NCBI GenBank assembly: GCA_965224095.1
Contig: OZ245039.1
Location: 3,658,001-3,722,000 of the forward strand
Length of the DNA: 64,000 nt
Source of the DNA: JBPEWY01 sp965224095
GTDB taxonomy: Bacteria > Bacteroidota > Bacteroidia > Flavobacteriales > Flavobacteriaceae
Direction of reading: 5' to 3'
Shown: piece by piece, positions 49,856 to 57,223 of the stretch
How the letters are laid out: the number at the start of each line of letters is the position of its first letter
How positions within the stretch are numbered: the stretch's first letter is position 1
Made by a program: the position numbers and the translations under genes
The notes under the pieces: generated by a model
Told to the model about the DNA's origin: nothing
Seen by the model: the letters and a program-made list of their open reading frames with translations, nothing else
Databases searched by the model: none

Positions 49856-51958
49856 ATGAGAATATTTTATAGTGTACTTCTGTGTACACTTATTTCTGCA
49901 TGGTCTTTTTCTCAGGAAAAAAAAGATATTGAGCAGGATACAACCTTACAAAAACAAGTAATACTTGACGAGGTAATCGTAACAGGGAATGTGAAAACAG
50001 ATCCGGTACATACTTCTGTTTCTAACGACTATACCGAAAAAGTGGTTCAGCCAAAAAATGTAGCAGATCTGTTTATAGATATTAATGGATTCTCGGTTAT
50101 AAAAAGAGGTAATTATGCCATAGATCCTTCGTTCAGGGCCTCCCAGTACGAACAGTTAAACGTACAGTACGACGGGGGAACAAAGGCCATGCATGCATGT
50201 CCGAATAGAATGGATCCGATAACAACACATATTATTCCGGAAGAGATTTCAAAAATTGAAATAGTTAAAGGACCGTTTACCGTAAGATACGGAGCAACAT
50301 TTGGCGGCGTGATTAATATGGTAACTCAAAAACCTAATTATATGGATCATGGTTTACACGGTAAAATGTCGGCGGGTTATGAGAGTAATGGAGGTTCTTT
50401 GGTCAGTATGGCTCAGCTTCAGTATATCCAGGAAGCCTATGACATCGTTGGTAATTTTGGTTATAGAGATTTTGGCGATTATGAGGATGGCAATCGGATT
50501 GAGATACCGTCTTCTTTCAGAAGTACGGATTACGGTATAAAAATGGGGTATAATTTTTCAAAGAATCAAAGACTTCAATTGCATTGGAGACAATCTTTTG
50601 GAAGAGATGTTTTACATGCCGCCCTGCCCATGGATACCGATTTTGATAATAGCAGTATACTGTCAATAGATTATAAACTCAACAATACAGGAACCATAAT
50701 AAAATCGTTAACAGCTAAATTGTATTACAGCTACGTTGATCATTTAATGACTAATAAAAACAGGCCTTCCTTTGCCATGATGGAAGCGGTTTCTTCGGTT
50801 GAAGCTACGACCATAGGAGGAAAACTCGAATTGAAATGGAAACCATCACAAAACCTTACCGCTTATAGCGGATTTGATGCTTTGCATATAAGCAGAGATG
50901 GGATTAGAACCCGCTTGGTTAAAATAATGAACGGAAATGAGCTTCCTATGCCAATGCTGTTTAATGATAAAGTGTGGCAGGATTCTTCCATTGATGATAT
51001 AGGTTTGTTTGCCGAAGTGAATTGGGCTGTTAATAATTCAACCATTCTTACGGCCGGAACGCGTTACGATTTGGTACTATCAAATATTAACGACCCCGAA
51101 GAAGATTTTGCATCGATGTATGATCTTGACAGGCGAACCGAAAATAATATTAGCGCAACACTTTCGGTAAAAAAGCTGGTGTCGGATAGGTTTATCCTGG
51201 AAGCCGCTTATGGAAGAGGTGTTAGGTCGGCAAATATGGTTGAACGTTATATCAATCATTTCACCGTGGGGCAGGACGCATATGAGTATATAGGAAACCC
51301 CGGTTTGAAAGCCGAAGTCAATAATCAGTTTGAAATAGGATTTAAAGGTAGTGCGCCCCTAAATAAGTCGTCTGATACGTTTAGCTATGCGGCATCATTT
51401 TATTATTCCTTTTTTGAGAATTATATAGTTGCCCGGATTGATGAGAGCCTCAACCGGAAATTTATGCCGATGGCTCAACCCAGACATCCGAAAGTGTTTT
51501 CTAATTTAGACGAAGCGTATAAAACCGGTTTTGAGATGATGGCTAAGGTGAATTTTTTAAACAACGTTTATTTTAAAACGGAACTGGCGTATGTATATGC
51601 AAAGAATAAAATTCTTAATGAGTCATTACCGCTAACTCCACCCTTTACTTCAAAAATTTCCCTGGGTATGGAAAAAGAAAAGTATTGGTGTAATGCTCAG
51701 TTTAATTTGGTGAGCAAACAAGAAAATATCGCACCGAGTTTTGGAGAAACCGAAACAGATGGGTATCAGACATTGGACATTCGAGTGGGTGTAACCCCTT
51801 TTAAAAATATTGTTCTCGGGATGGCCGTACTAAATGTTTTTGATGAAACATATCACAATCATTTAAACTTTTCGTTTATCAACCAGGCCAATTTTAAACG
51901 CGTTCCTATTAATGAACCGGGACGTAATTTCTCGGCCTTTTTGCAGTTTAAGTTTTAA
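49856..51958 (+). CDS. OprC-like TonB-dependent copper receptor
   Basis: 700 residues. Signal peptide ends SFSQ; TonB-box-like LDEVIVTGN (about 37-45); plug through GPFTVRYGATFGGVINMVTQKP (about 139-160); C-terminal barrel ending FLQFKF. Copper-receptor hallmarks are visible: CPNRM at 115-119 (CxxxM) and HLM at 296-298 (HxM), the same kinds of ligands used by Pseudomonas OprC to hold copper. Outer membrane, energised by TonB. Strong match in spacing, though binding is not shown. Confidence 0.88.
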   Translation: MRIFYSVLLCTLISAWSFSQEKKDIEQDTTLQKQVILDEVIVTGNVKTDPVHTSVSNDYTEKVVQPKNVADLFIDINGFSVIKRGNYAIDPSFRASQYEQLNVQYDGGTKAMHACPNRMDPITTHIIPEEISKIEIVKGPFTVRYGATFGGVINMVTQKPNYMDHGLHGKMSAGYESNGGSLVSMAQLQYIQEAYDIVGNFGYRDFGDYEDGNRIEIPSSFRSTDYGIKMGYNFSKNQRLQLHWRQSFGRDVLHAALPMDTDFDNSSILSIDYKLNNTGTIIKSLTAKLYYSYVDHLMTNKNRPSFAMMEAVSSVEATTIGGKLELKWKPSQNLTAYSGFDALHISRDGIRTRLVKIMNGNELPMPMLFNDKVWQDSSIDDIGLFAEVNWAVNNSTILTAGTRYDLVLSNINDPEEDFASMYDLDRRTENNISATLSVKKLVSDRFILEAAYGRGVRSANMVERYINHFTVGQDAYEYIGNPGLKAEVNNQFEIGFKGSAPLNKSSDTFSYAASFYYSFFENYIVARIDESLNRKFMPMAQPRHPKVFSNLDEAYKTGFEMMAKVNFLNNVYFKTELAYVYAKNKILNESLPLTPPFTSKISLGMEKEKYWCNAQFNLVSKQENIAPSFGETETDGYQTLDIRVGVTPFKNIVLGMAVLNVFDETYHNHLNFSFINQANFKRVPINEPGRNFSAFLQFKF

Positions 51959-51966
51959 TTGGATCC

Positions 51967-51998
51967 ATGCGGGTCTTTTTGGACCCGCATTGGTTTTA
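51967..51998. terminator. Terminator between the copper receptor and the diheme cytochrome gene
   Basis: ATGCGGGTC (51967-51975) pairs with GACCCGCAT (51982-51990), followed by a T-rich stretch. The two genes converge here, and the hairpin lies 8 bases after the receptor stop. Confidence 0.85.
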
Positions 51999-52985
51999 TT
52001 TTGAAAATGAAATACTCCAAATACCTCTTATGTCATCAATATCATATCCAACTGCCTGGTCATTGGGGTATTGTTGTTTGATGGTATGATACACTTTTGG
52101 AGTTATTTGTTTATTGGGTGTACCATGGCACTGAAGACACATGGTATTAGTAACAATGGGATAATAAAAACGAACATTGTTCGCGGTTTCTTCGGTAATA
52201 GGGCTTATTTCCTGATTATCGGACTTACTATTTTTAAATGTCTCAATATACTGCAGTTCTTTTTCACTGGCCTTGTTGTTACTGTTTCTGGGTTTGTCGG
52301 AAACCCGTTTAATAATTGCTTTATGAGCTGCTGCCATACTATCGGTTAACACCAGGGCATTTTCATTACAGTACTTAAGGGCATTGATGGTTCCTTCTTT
52401 TTGAAGCATTCCCATCAGGTTTTTCCCTAAAACGGCTTTGGTAGACAGTGCATATTTTAAACCCAGCTCCGAATAGGCAGAGTTTCTATTATTTTCCCGG
52501 CTGTTTTGTATATACCTGCCTTGTTTCCGGTCTTTATTTTTTTGCCGCTCCTGCTTAAAGTGTTCTTCAAACCAATCGGGTTGTTCAATATCATAATCAT
52601 ACATATAATCCGCAATTTGCCTGATGGTTTCTTCAGGATATACGGTTTTGGGCATTAATCCGAATCTTGTAACGGCTCCATACATTTTTGAGTTTTCTTC
52701 GGTTGGGTTTTTAATCCATTCCTGCATGGTTTTTATAAAAGCTTCTTTCGTAGTGGAATTCGTTATGTAATGCTTTTTAATCGCAATCATCGGGGGCGCT
52801 ATCCGATTGCTTTCACCGGTAGTGGGGTGGTGGCATACATAACAGTTTGTCTCCATTAATTTTTTCCCCGGATGATCAGACACCTGCGCCGCATTTTCAA
52901 CTTCCTTTACTCCTGAGGATTTGTTGGAAGAATTGCAACTACTCAATCCTATAATTAACAGTATGGTAATTTGTAAAAACCTCAT
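51996..52985 (-). CDS. Fusion of a cytochrome c domain and a DUF3365 haem domain, lipoprotein
   Basis: 329 residues. Lipobox GLSSC (Cys about 17). Domain 1 (about 38-135) is a class I cytochrome with CYVCH at 48-52 and likely axial Met in GLMPK (about 111). A highly charged linker (about 140-170) joins domain 2, DUF3365 (about 170-329), with CLQCH at 283-287. So two haems c are expected. Probably an electron carrier or redox sensor in the periplasm. The cupin gene directly precedes it (4 bases), on the same strand. Confidence 0.88.
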   Translation of the reverse strand: MRFLQITILLIIGLSSCNSSNKSSGVKEVENAAQVSDHPGKKLMETNCYVCHHPTTGESNRIAPPMIAIKKHYITNSTTKEAFIKTMQEWIKNPTEENSKMYGAVTRFGLMPKTVYPEETIRQIADYMYDYDIEQPDWFEEHFKQERQKNKDRKQGRYIQNSRENNRNSAYSELGLKYALSTKAVLGKNLMGMLQKEGTINALKYCNENALVLTDSMAAAHKAIIKRVSDKPRNSNNKASEKELQYIETFKNSKSDNQEISPITEETANNVRFYYPIVTNTMCLQCHGTPNKQITPKVYHTIKQQYPNDQAVGYDIDDIRGIWSISFSK

Positions 52986-52989
52986 AGCC

Positions 52990-53352
52990 TTATTTTATCA
53001 AAACAAACTTAATATCGGTGATAGGATACACCCCGTGATTTATATTTTTTGGTAGAATTATGGACTCTCCTGCTTTTAAAATGTGTTGCTTACCATCGAT
53101 GGTTATTTTAGCCTTTCCTTCAAGAACTAATAAGGGTGTATTCATTTCAGCAGTATGAGGCTTGAGAGTCTGATTACTTTTCATCGCGAAGAGAATCATT
53201 TTATAAGCATCGCTTTCATAATAAACCGCTTTGTTTATTTTGTCCTGATATTCAATCGTGTTTGCCAGGGCATTTTTTGAATTAATGAGGGTGTTTTGTT
53301 CCGAGCAGCCAAAAAATAGTAAGACAAGTACACCTAATATGAAATTTTTCAT
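52990..53352 (-). CDS. Small cupin lipoprotein
   Basis: 120 residues. Lipobox LFFGC (Cys about 16) and a single cupin domain: LKPHTAEMNTPLLVLEGKAKITIDGKQHILKAGESIILPKNINHGVYP, with His in KPHTAEMN and INHGV positioned like cupin metal ligands. Forms an operon with the diheme cytochrome. No enzyme activity can be assigned; a metal or haem sensor is one option. Confidence 0.82.
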   Translation of the reverse strand: MKNFILGVLVLLFFGCSEQNTLINSKNALANTIEYQDKINKAVYYESDAYKMILFAMKSNQTLKPHTAEMNTPLLVLEGKAKITIDGKQHILKAGESIILPKNINHGVYPITDIKFVLIK

Positions 53353-53524
53353 GGTCTTAATCTTTTAACGACACATTAAAGCCTCGTCGGTTTCGAATAT
53401 TGATAAAAATAAAAGTTTTAAAGAGAACCTACGGTAACCTGAGTTACAAAGGCAGGAAGTAAAAGCCAACAAACTACGAAGAAAAGCGGGAGTCGATTAG
53501 AAAGATCATTAAACATCGGTAAAT
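53353..53524. other. Gene-poor stretch between the cupin gene and tRNA-Met
   Basis: 172 bases with no convincing open frame, hairpin or -7 box on either strand. It may hold the cupin operon promoter, which I could not place. Confidence 0.5.
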
Positions 53525-53556
53525 AAAAAGCCAAGAGCTGGCTCCTGGCTTTTTTC
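53525..53556 (-). terminator. Intrinsic terminator of tRNA-Met
   Basis: AAAAAGCCA-A-GAGC (53525-53538) pairs with GCTC-C-TGGCTTTTT (53541-53554), one A-C mismatch and a TG turn, on the minus strand followed by T-rich sequence. It lies 15 bases past the tRNA 3' end. Confidence 0.85.
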
Positions 53557-53570
53557 CTGTTAAATTTATG

Positions 53571-53644
53571 TAGCGAGGACGGGATTTGAACCCGTGGCCT
53601 CCGGGTTATGAATCCGACGCTCTAACCAACTGAGCTACCTCGCC
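53571..53644 (-). tRNA. tRNA-Met (CAT anticodon)
   Basis: 74 bases on the minus strand fold as a normal cloverleaf: acceptor GGCGAGG with CCTCGCT, D-arm GCTC/GAGC, anticodon loop TTCATAA, T-arm ACGGG-TTCAAAT-CCCGT, discriminator A, no encoded CCA. CAT could read Met, or Ile if modified to lysidine; the sequence fits elongator Met best. The 31-39 pair of the anticodon stem is A-C. Confidence 0.95.
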
Positions 53645-53665
53645 TGATCCGCCTGAAAGCGGCTG

Positions 53666-53697
53666 CAAATATAAAATTTAATTTTATGCAATTCAAA
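53666..53697 (-). promoter_or_regulatory. Promoter of tRNA-Met
   Basis: On the minus strand TTTG (53697-53694), a 20-base spacer, then TATATTTG (53673-53666) match the Bacteroidota consensus fully. Start predicted about 16 bases before the mature tRNA. Confidence 0.75.
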
Positions 53698-53781
53698 AGA
53701 ATGGCTTAGAAAAAATTTATACACTTTTCTTTTGTACTTTTTAATTAATCTATATATTGTCCAATATCTAAAAACAAACTA

Positions 53782-54165
53782 ATGGATGATAAAATAAAGT
53801 ATGAAATGGAGTTTGTAATTCATTCTTCTCCGCAACTTTTATATCAATATCTTTCAACTCCTTCAGGATTATCAGAATGGTTTGCTGATAATGTTAATTC
53901 TCGTGGAGAGTTATTTACGTTTATATGGGACGATTCGGAAGAACGTGCCAAACTGGTTAGGAAGAAGAGCGGAGAGTTTGTGAAATTCAAATGGGAAGAA
54001 AATGAGGATGACTCTTATTTTGAGTTCAGGATTGTAGTTGATGAAATCACAAAAGATGTTTCCTTAATGATTACCGATTTTTCAGAGGAAGATGAATTAG
54101 ATGAAGCAAAATTATTATGGGAAAATCAGATTTCCAGCCTTAAACAAGTCCTGGGATCTTCGTAG
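53782..54165 (+). CDS. START-like domain protein
   Basis: 127 residues, Bacteroidota-type START-like fold: YEMEFVIHSSPQLLYQYLSTPSGLSEWFADNVNSRGELFTFIWDDS, then FEFRIVVDEITKDVSLMITDFSEEDE and a long terminal helix. Highly acidic and cytosolic. Ligand unknown. Probably monocistronic: a terminator-like hairpin lies between it and the next gene. Confidence 0.88.
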   Translation: MDDKIKYEMEFVIHSSPQLLYQYLSTPSGLSEWFADNVNSRGELFTFIWDDSEERAKLVRKKSGEFVKFKWEENEDDSYFEFRIVVDEITKDVSLMITDFSEEDELDEAKLLWENQISSLKQVLGSS

Positions 54166-54191
54166 TTAATTTGATAAATAAAAGTATCTTT

Positions 54192-54217
54192 GGCCTTGGT
54201 AAAACAAGGCCTTTTTT
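54192..54217 (+). terminator. Intrinsic terminator whose T-run abuts the next start codon
   Basis: GGCCTTG (54192-54198), GTAAAA loop, CAAGGCC (54205-54211) and T6 (54212-54217), followed at once by the ATG at 54218. The hairpin ends the START-like transcript but also blocks readthrough into the aminotransferase, which must start elsewhere or be attenuated. Confidence 0.85.
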
Positions 54218-55063
54218 ATGATAAATTACAATGGAAATCTACTCGAAGGTAAGACGCCTTTTCTAACATCCGACAATAGGGGATTAAAGTATGGTGATGC
54301 GCTTTTTGAAACGCTTCGCGTTGTACAGCGTAAAATTTATTTCTGGGAGGCTCATTATTTAAGGCTTATGGCCTCCATGCGGATACTGCGAATGGAAATC
54401 CCCATGCAATTTACCATGGAGTTTTTACAGGAGGAAATTCTGAAAACAGTGGAAGCTAACGGGTATGACTCTGGTAATGCTCGTGTACGATTGACAATTT
54501 TTAGGAAAGCAGGAGGATTTTATCTGCCTGACAGCAGTGAAGTAGAATTTCTTATCGATAGTGGCCCTTTAAAAAATGCGTTTTATGAAATGCATGATAA
54601 TACATACGAAATAGAATTGTTTAAAGATTTTTATACGGGAACCGATCTTTTAGCTACTTTAAAAACCACCAATAGACTGATCAATACAACCGGAAGTATT
54701 TTTGCAGCGGAAAACGACTACCAAAATTGCCTTTTAATGAATCAGGATAAAAATATAACAGAAGCATTGAATGGGAATCTGTTTTTGGTAAAAGCAAATC
54801 ACATTAAAACACCTCCGCTGAGCGATGGTTGCCTGAAAGGAATTATACGCAGTCAGCTAATTGATATCGTTACCAAACTTGAAGAATACACCATTGAAGA
54901 AGCCTCTATTTCTCCATTTGAACTACAAAAAGCGGATGAGCTTTTTATTACCAATACGATCTCCGGGATACAACCGGTAACCAAATACAGAAAAAAAACA
55001 TATAAAAACACGGTGAGTAAGGCACTGTTGGGAAAGTTGAATGCGAAAGCCCGGTTAACCTAA
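54218..55063 (+). CDS. Class IV aminotransferase / aminodeoxychorismate lyase-like
   Basis: 281 residues of the PLP-dependent D-amino-acid/BCAT/PabC fold type IV. Visible: SDNRGLKYGDALFETLRV, the region LLATLKTTNRLINTTGSIFAAENDYQN whose Lys is the likely Schiff-base residue, EALNGNLFLVKANHIKTPPLSDGCLKGIIR and ELFITNTISGIQPV. Likely either aminodeoxychorismate lyase (folate) or an amino-acid transaminase; not separable by eye. MINYNGNLLEG is the family start, so ATG 54218 is right. Confidence 0.9.
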   Translation: MINYNGNLLEGKTPFLTSDNRGLKYGDALFETLRVVQRKIYFWEAHYLRLMASMRILRMEIPMQFTMEFLQEEILKTVEANGYDSGNARVRLTIFRKAGGFYLPDSSEVEFLIDSGPLKNAFYEMHDNTYEIELFKDFYTGTDLLATLKTTNRLINTTGSIFAAENDYQNCLLMNQDKNITEALNGNLFLVKANHIKTPPLSDGCLKGIIRSQLIDIVTKLEEYTIEEASISPFELQKADELFITNTISGIQPVTKYRKKTYKNTVSKALLGKLNAKARLT

Positions 55064-55620
55064 TTAAGACTGGGATTTTCAGGAGCATTAGACCACAACA
55101 TATAATCGCCGCCTAATTCAATCATCTTTTCTTTCCAGAAAGAATCAGTAGATTTTCTGATGATACTGCTCTTGTAAATATTTTTAAGAACAACCCAGGA
55201 ATTGGATTGTAACTCTTTATCCAGTTGCATCGTATCCCATCCGGAATATCCCAGAAAAAAACGAATCTCATGATCGGAGATCTCTCCTTTGTTCAGGAGT
55301 TCAATTACTTTTTCAAAATTACCACCCCAATAAATACCATGAGAAATTTCAATACTGTCTTCTATCTGGTCAGGGATCTTATGAATAAAATAAAGATTGT
55401 CCTGCTCCACAGGGCCTCCGTTATAAACTTTAAAAGATTTGGAAATCTCCGGAACCAATTCATTTAGCATAAATTTAAAAGGCTTATTCAGTATGAATCC
55501 AATAGATCCTTCATTATTATGCTCAGCCAAAAGAACAACCGACCGATTGAAAGATACATCTCCAATAATAGATGGTTCGGCTATAAGCAAGTGCCCTTTG
55601 GCTGGTTTTACGGCAATCAT
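55060..55620 (-). CDS. YqgE/AlgH family protein
   Basis: 186 residues: KGHLLIAEPSIIGDVSFNRSVVLLAEHNNEGSIGFILNKP at the N-terminus, YNGGPVEQDNLYFIHKIPD, and FFLGYSGWDTMQLDKELQSNSWVVL. This is the YqgE/AlgH signature; cytosolic protein of unknown function. Convergent with the aminotransferase, overlapping by 4 bases. Confidence 0.94.
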   Translation of the reverse strand: MIAVKPAKGHLLIAEPSIIGDVSFNRSVVLLAEHNNEGSIGFILNKPFKFMLNELVPEISKSFKVYNGGPVEQDNLYFIHKIPDQIEDSIEISHGIYWGGNFEKVIELLNKGEISDHEIRFFLGYSGWDTMQLDKELQSNSWVVLKNIYKSSIIRKSTDSFWKEKMIELGGDYMLWSNAPENPSLN

Positions 55621-55687
55621 CCGGACGATTTTTTAATAAATCTAAGGTTTTTTTTGAAAACATCAAATTTTTAACCTAAAGCAAATA

Positions 55688-55716
55688 AAAAAAGCACCTT
55701 ACTTAAAAAGGTGCTG
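55688..55716 (-). terminator. Intrinsic terminator of the HU gene
   Basis: AGCACCTT (55693-55700) and AAGGTGCT (55708-55715), 7-base loop, with T7 on the minus strand, 28 bases after the HU stop. Confidence 0.88.
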
Positions 55717-55743
55717 TAAAATATCTGAAAAAAAAAGATATGC

Positions 55744-56016
55744 TTAGTTTACGGCGTTACCTAAATCAGCTCCGGCTTTAAACTTAACTACATTTTTAGC
55801 AGCAATTTTAATCTCTTTACCAGTCTGTGGATTACGTCCTGTACGGGCAGCTCTCCTGGATACAGACCAAGAACCAAATCCAACTAAAGAAACTCTATTT
55901 CCTCTTTTAAGGCTTCCTTCAACGTTACCTAAGAAAGACTCTAATGCTTTTTTTGCAGCTGCTTTAGTGATGCCAGCATCAGCAGCCATTGCATCAATTA
56001 ATTCTGTTTTGTTCAT
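55744..56016 (-). CDS. hup: HU-family nucleoid DNA-binding protein
   Basis: 90 residues, standard HU length: MNKTELIDAMAADAGITKAAAKKALESFLG, then the beta arm GSWSVSRRAARTGRNPQTGKEIKIAAKNVVKFKAG. Bends and wraps DNA as a dimer. Has its own promoter and terminator, consistent with high expression. Confidence 0.97.
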   Translation of the reverse strand: MNKTELIDAMAADAGITKAAAKKALESFLGNVEGSLKRGNRVSLVGFGSWSVSRRAARTGRNPQTGKEIKIAAKNVVKFKAGADLGNAVN

Positions 56017-56071
56017 AATAGAATAATTAAATTAAAAATTGTTGGTTAAACATAACTTTAAAATAGCAACA

Positions 56072-56101
56072 CAAAATTATGCGGATTTGCTTATCACGCA
56101 A
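56072..56101 (-). promoter_or_regulatory. Promoter of the HU gene
   Basis: Minus strand TTG (56101-56099), 19-base spacer, TAATTTTG (56079-56072): a clean fit to the -33/-7 consensus. Predicted start near 56066, giving a leader of about 50 bases. Confidence 0.72.
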
Positions 56102-56205
56102 GTAAATTCAAGGGAAATGAGGGTTTTTGTTAATAACTTGGATCGATTGTTAATAAAGTTGAAGGTTTTTAACAAAAAATCGCCTATCTCAACAGTGGTA
56201 AGGGT

Positions 56206-57156
56206 TTAGCGCATAACGGCATCGGTTCCAAAACGAAATCCGTTAAGCAGGTCACCAGCTTTCATTTTTCGCTTTCCGGGCAGTTGTAATTCCCTGATGT
56301 TTAAAAACCCCTCCTGATGTGCAACTTTTAGCTCATTTCTTAAAACCAAAACCTCTCCCTGCTCCAAATTATGTGTGGTAAATTCAGCAGATACATCGTA
56401 TATCTTCACATTGTGAGAAACCCCCTCGTTAGTCAAATAACACCAGGCACCCGGATACGGGCTAAGCCCTCGTATAAAATTATAAATATTATACAGGGTA
56501 TCATTCCAGTTTATTTTGGCAGTCTCTTTGTTGATCTTGGGAGCCGGTTTAAGCGATTTTGTTTCTTTTTGCTTTAGCGTAACAACGGCATCACTTTCTA
56601 TTAACCCGAGTGTGTCAAGAACCAATTGAGCACCCGATATCATAAGTTTGTCATGTAAACTTCCGGCATTCTCATCTTTTGTAATCGATACTTCTTTCTG
56701 TAAAATCATATCGCCCGTATCAATTTTTTCATCTATAAAAAAAGTGGTTACTCCCGTTTTTGTTTCTCCGTTTATGATGGCCCAGTTAATAGGTGCGGCT
56801 CCCCGGTAGTCAGGGAGCAATGAAGCATGTAGATTAAAGGTGCCGTAGTTGGGCATTTTCCACACCACTTTGGGAAGCATTCGAAAGGCAACAACTACAA
56901 ATAAATTAGCATGACAAGATGCCAGGGCTTCCAGAAAAAAATCATCCCGAAGCTTCGCGGGTTGAAGTACGGGTAAGTTTTTAAGTAAAGCATACTTCTT
57001 TACAGCAGATTGATGCATCTTTCTACCTCTTCCCGCAGGTTTATCCGGGGCAGTTACCACGGCACTTACCTGATACCCCTTTTGTAATATGGCATCGAGG
57101 ATGGCCACCGCAAACTCAGGCGTCCCCATAAAAACAATATTCAGCTTTCTTTTCAT
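56206..57156 (-). CDS. fmt: Methionyl-tRNA formyltransferase
   Basis: 316 residues. Formylates initiator Met-tRNA with 10-formyl-tetrahydrofolate. Formyl-transfer domain: MGTPEFAVAILDAILQKGYQ, APDKPAGRGRKMHQSAVK, FNLHASLLPDYRGAAPINWAIINGE (catalytic Asn/His region) and FFIDEKIDTGDMILQ; a C-terminal OB-like domain begins near residue 205. Downstream of recQ on the same strand, 67 bases apart. Confidence 0.97.
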   Translation of the reverse strand: MKRKLNIVFMGTPEFAVAILDAILQKGYQVSAVVTAPDKPAGRGRKMHQSAVKKYALLKNLPVLQPAKLRDDFFLEALASCHANLFVVVAFRMLPKVVWKMPNYGTFNLHASLLPDYRGAAPINWAIINGETKTGVTTFFIDEKIDTGDMILQKEVSITKDENAGSLHDKLMISGAQLVLDTLGLIESDAVVTLKQKETKSLKPAPKINKETAKINWNDTLYNIYNFIRGLSPYPGAWCYLTNEGVSHNVKIYDVSAEFTTHNLEQGEVLVLRNELKVAHQEGFLNIRELQLPGKRKMKAGDLLNGFRFGTDAVMR

Positions 57157-57223
57157 TTATTTTTAATATACTATTTATACAATAAAGCAATTACTTTTAA
57201 ACCGATATGGAATATGTTTATAC

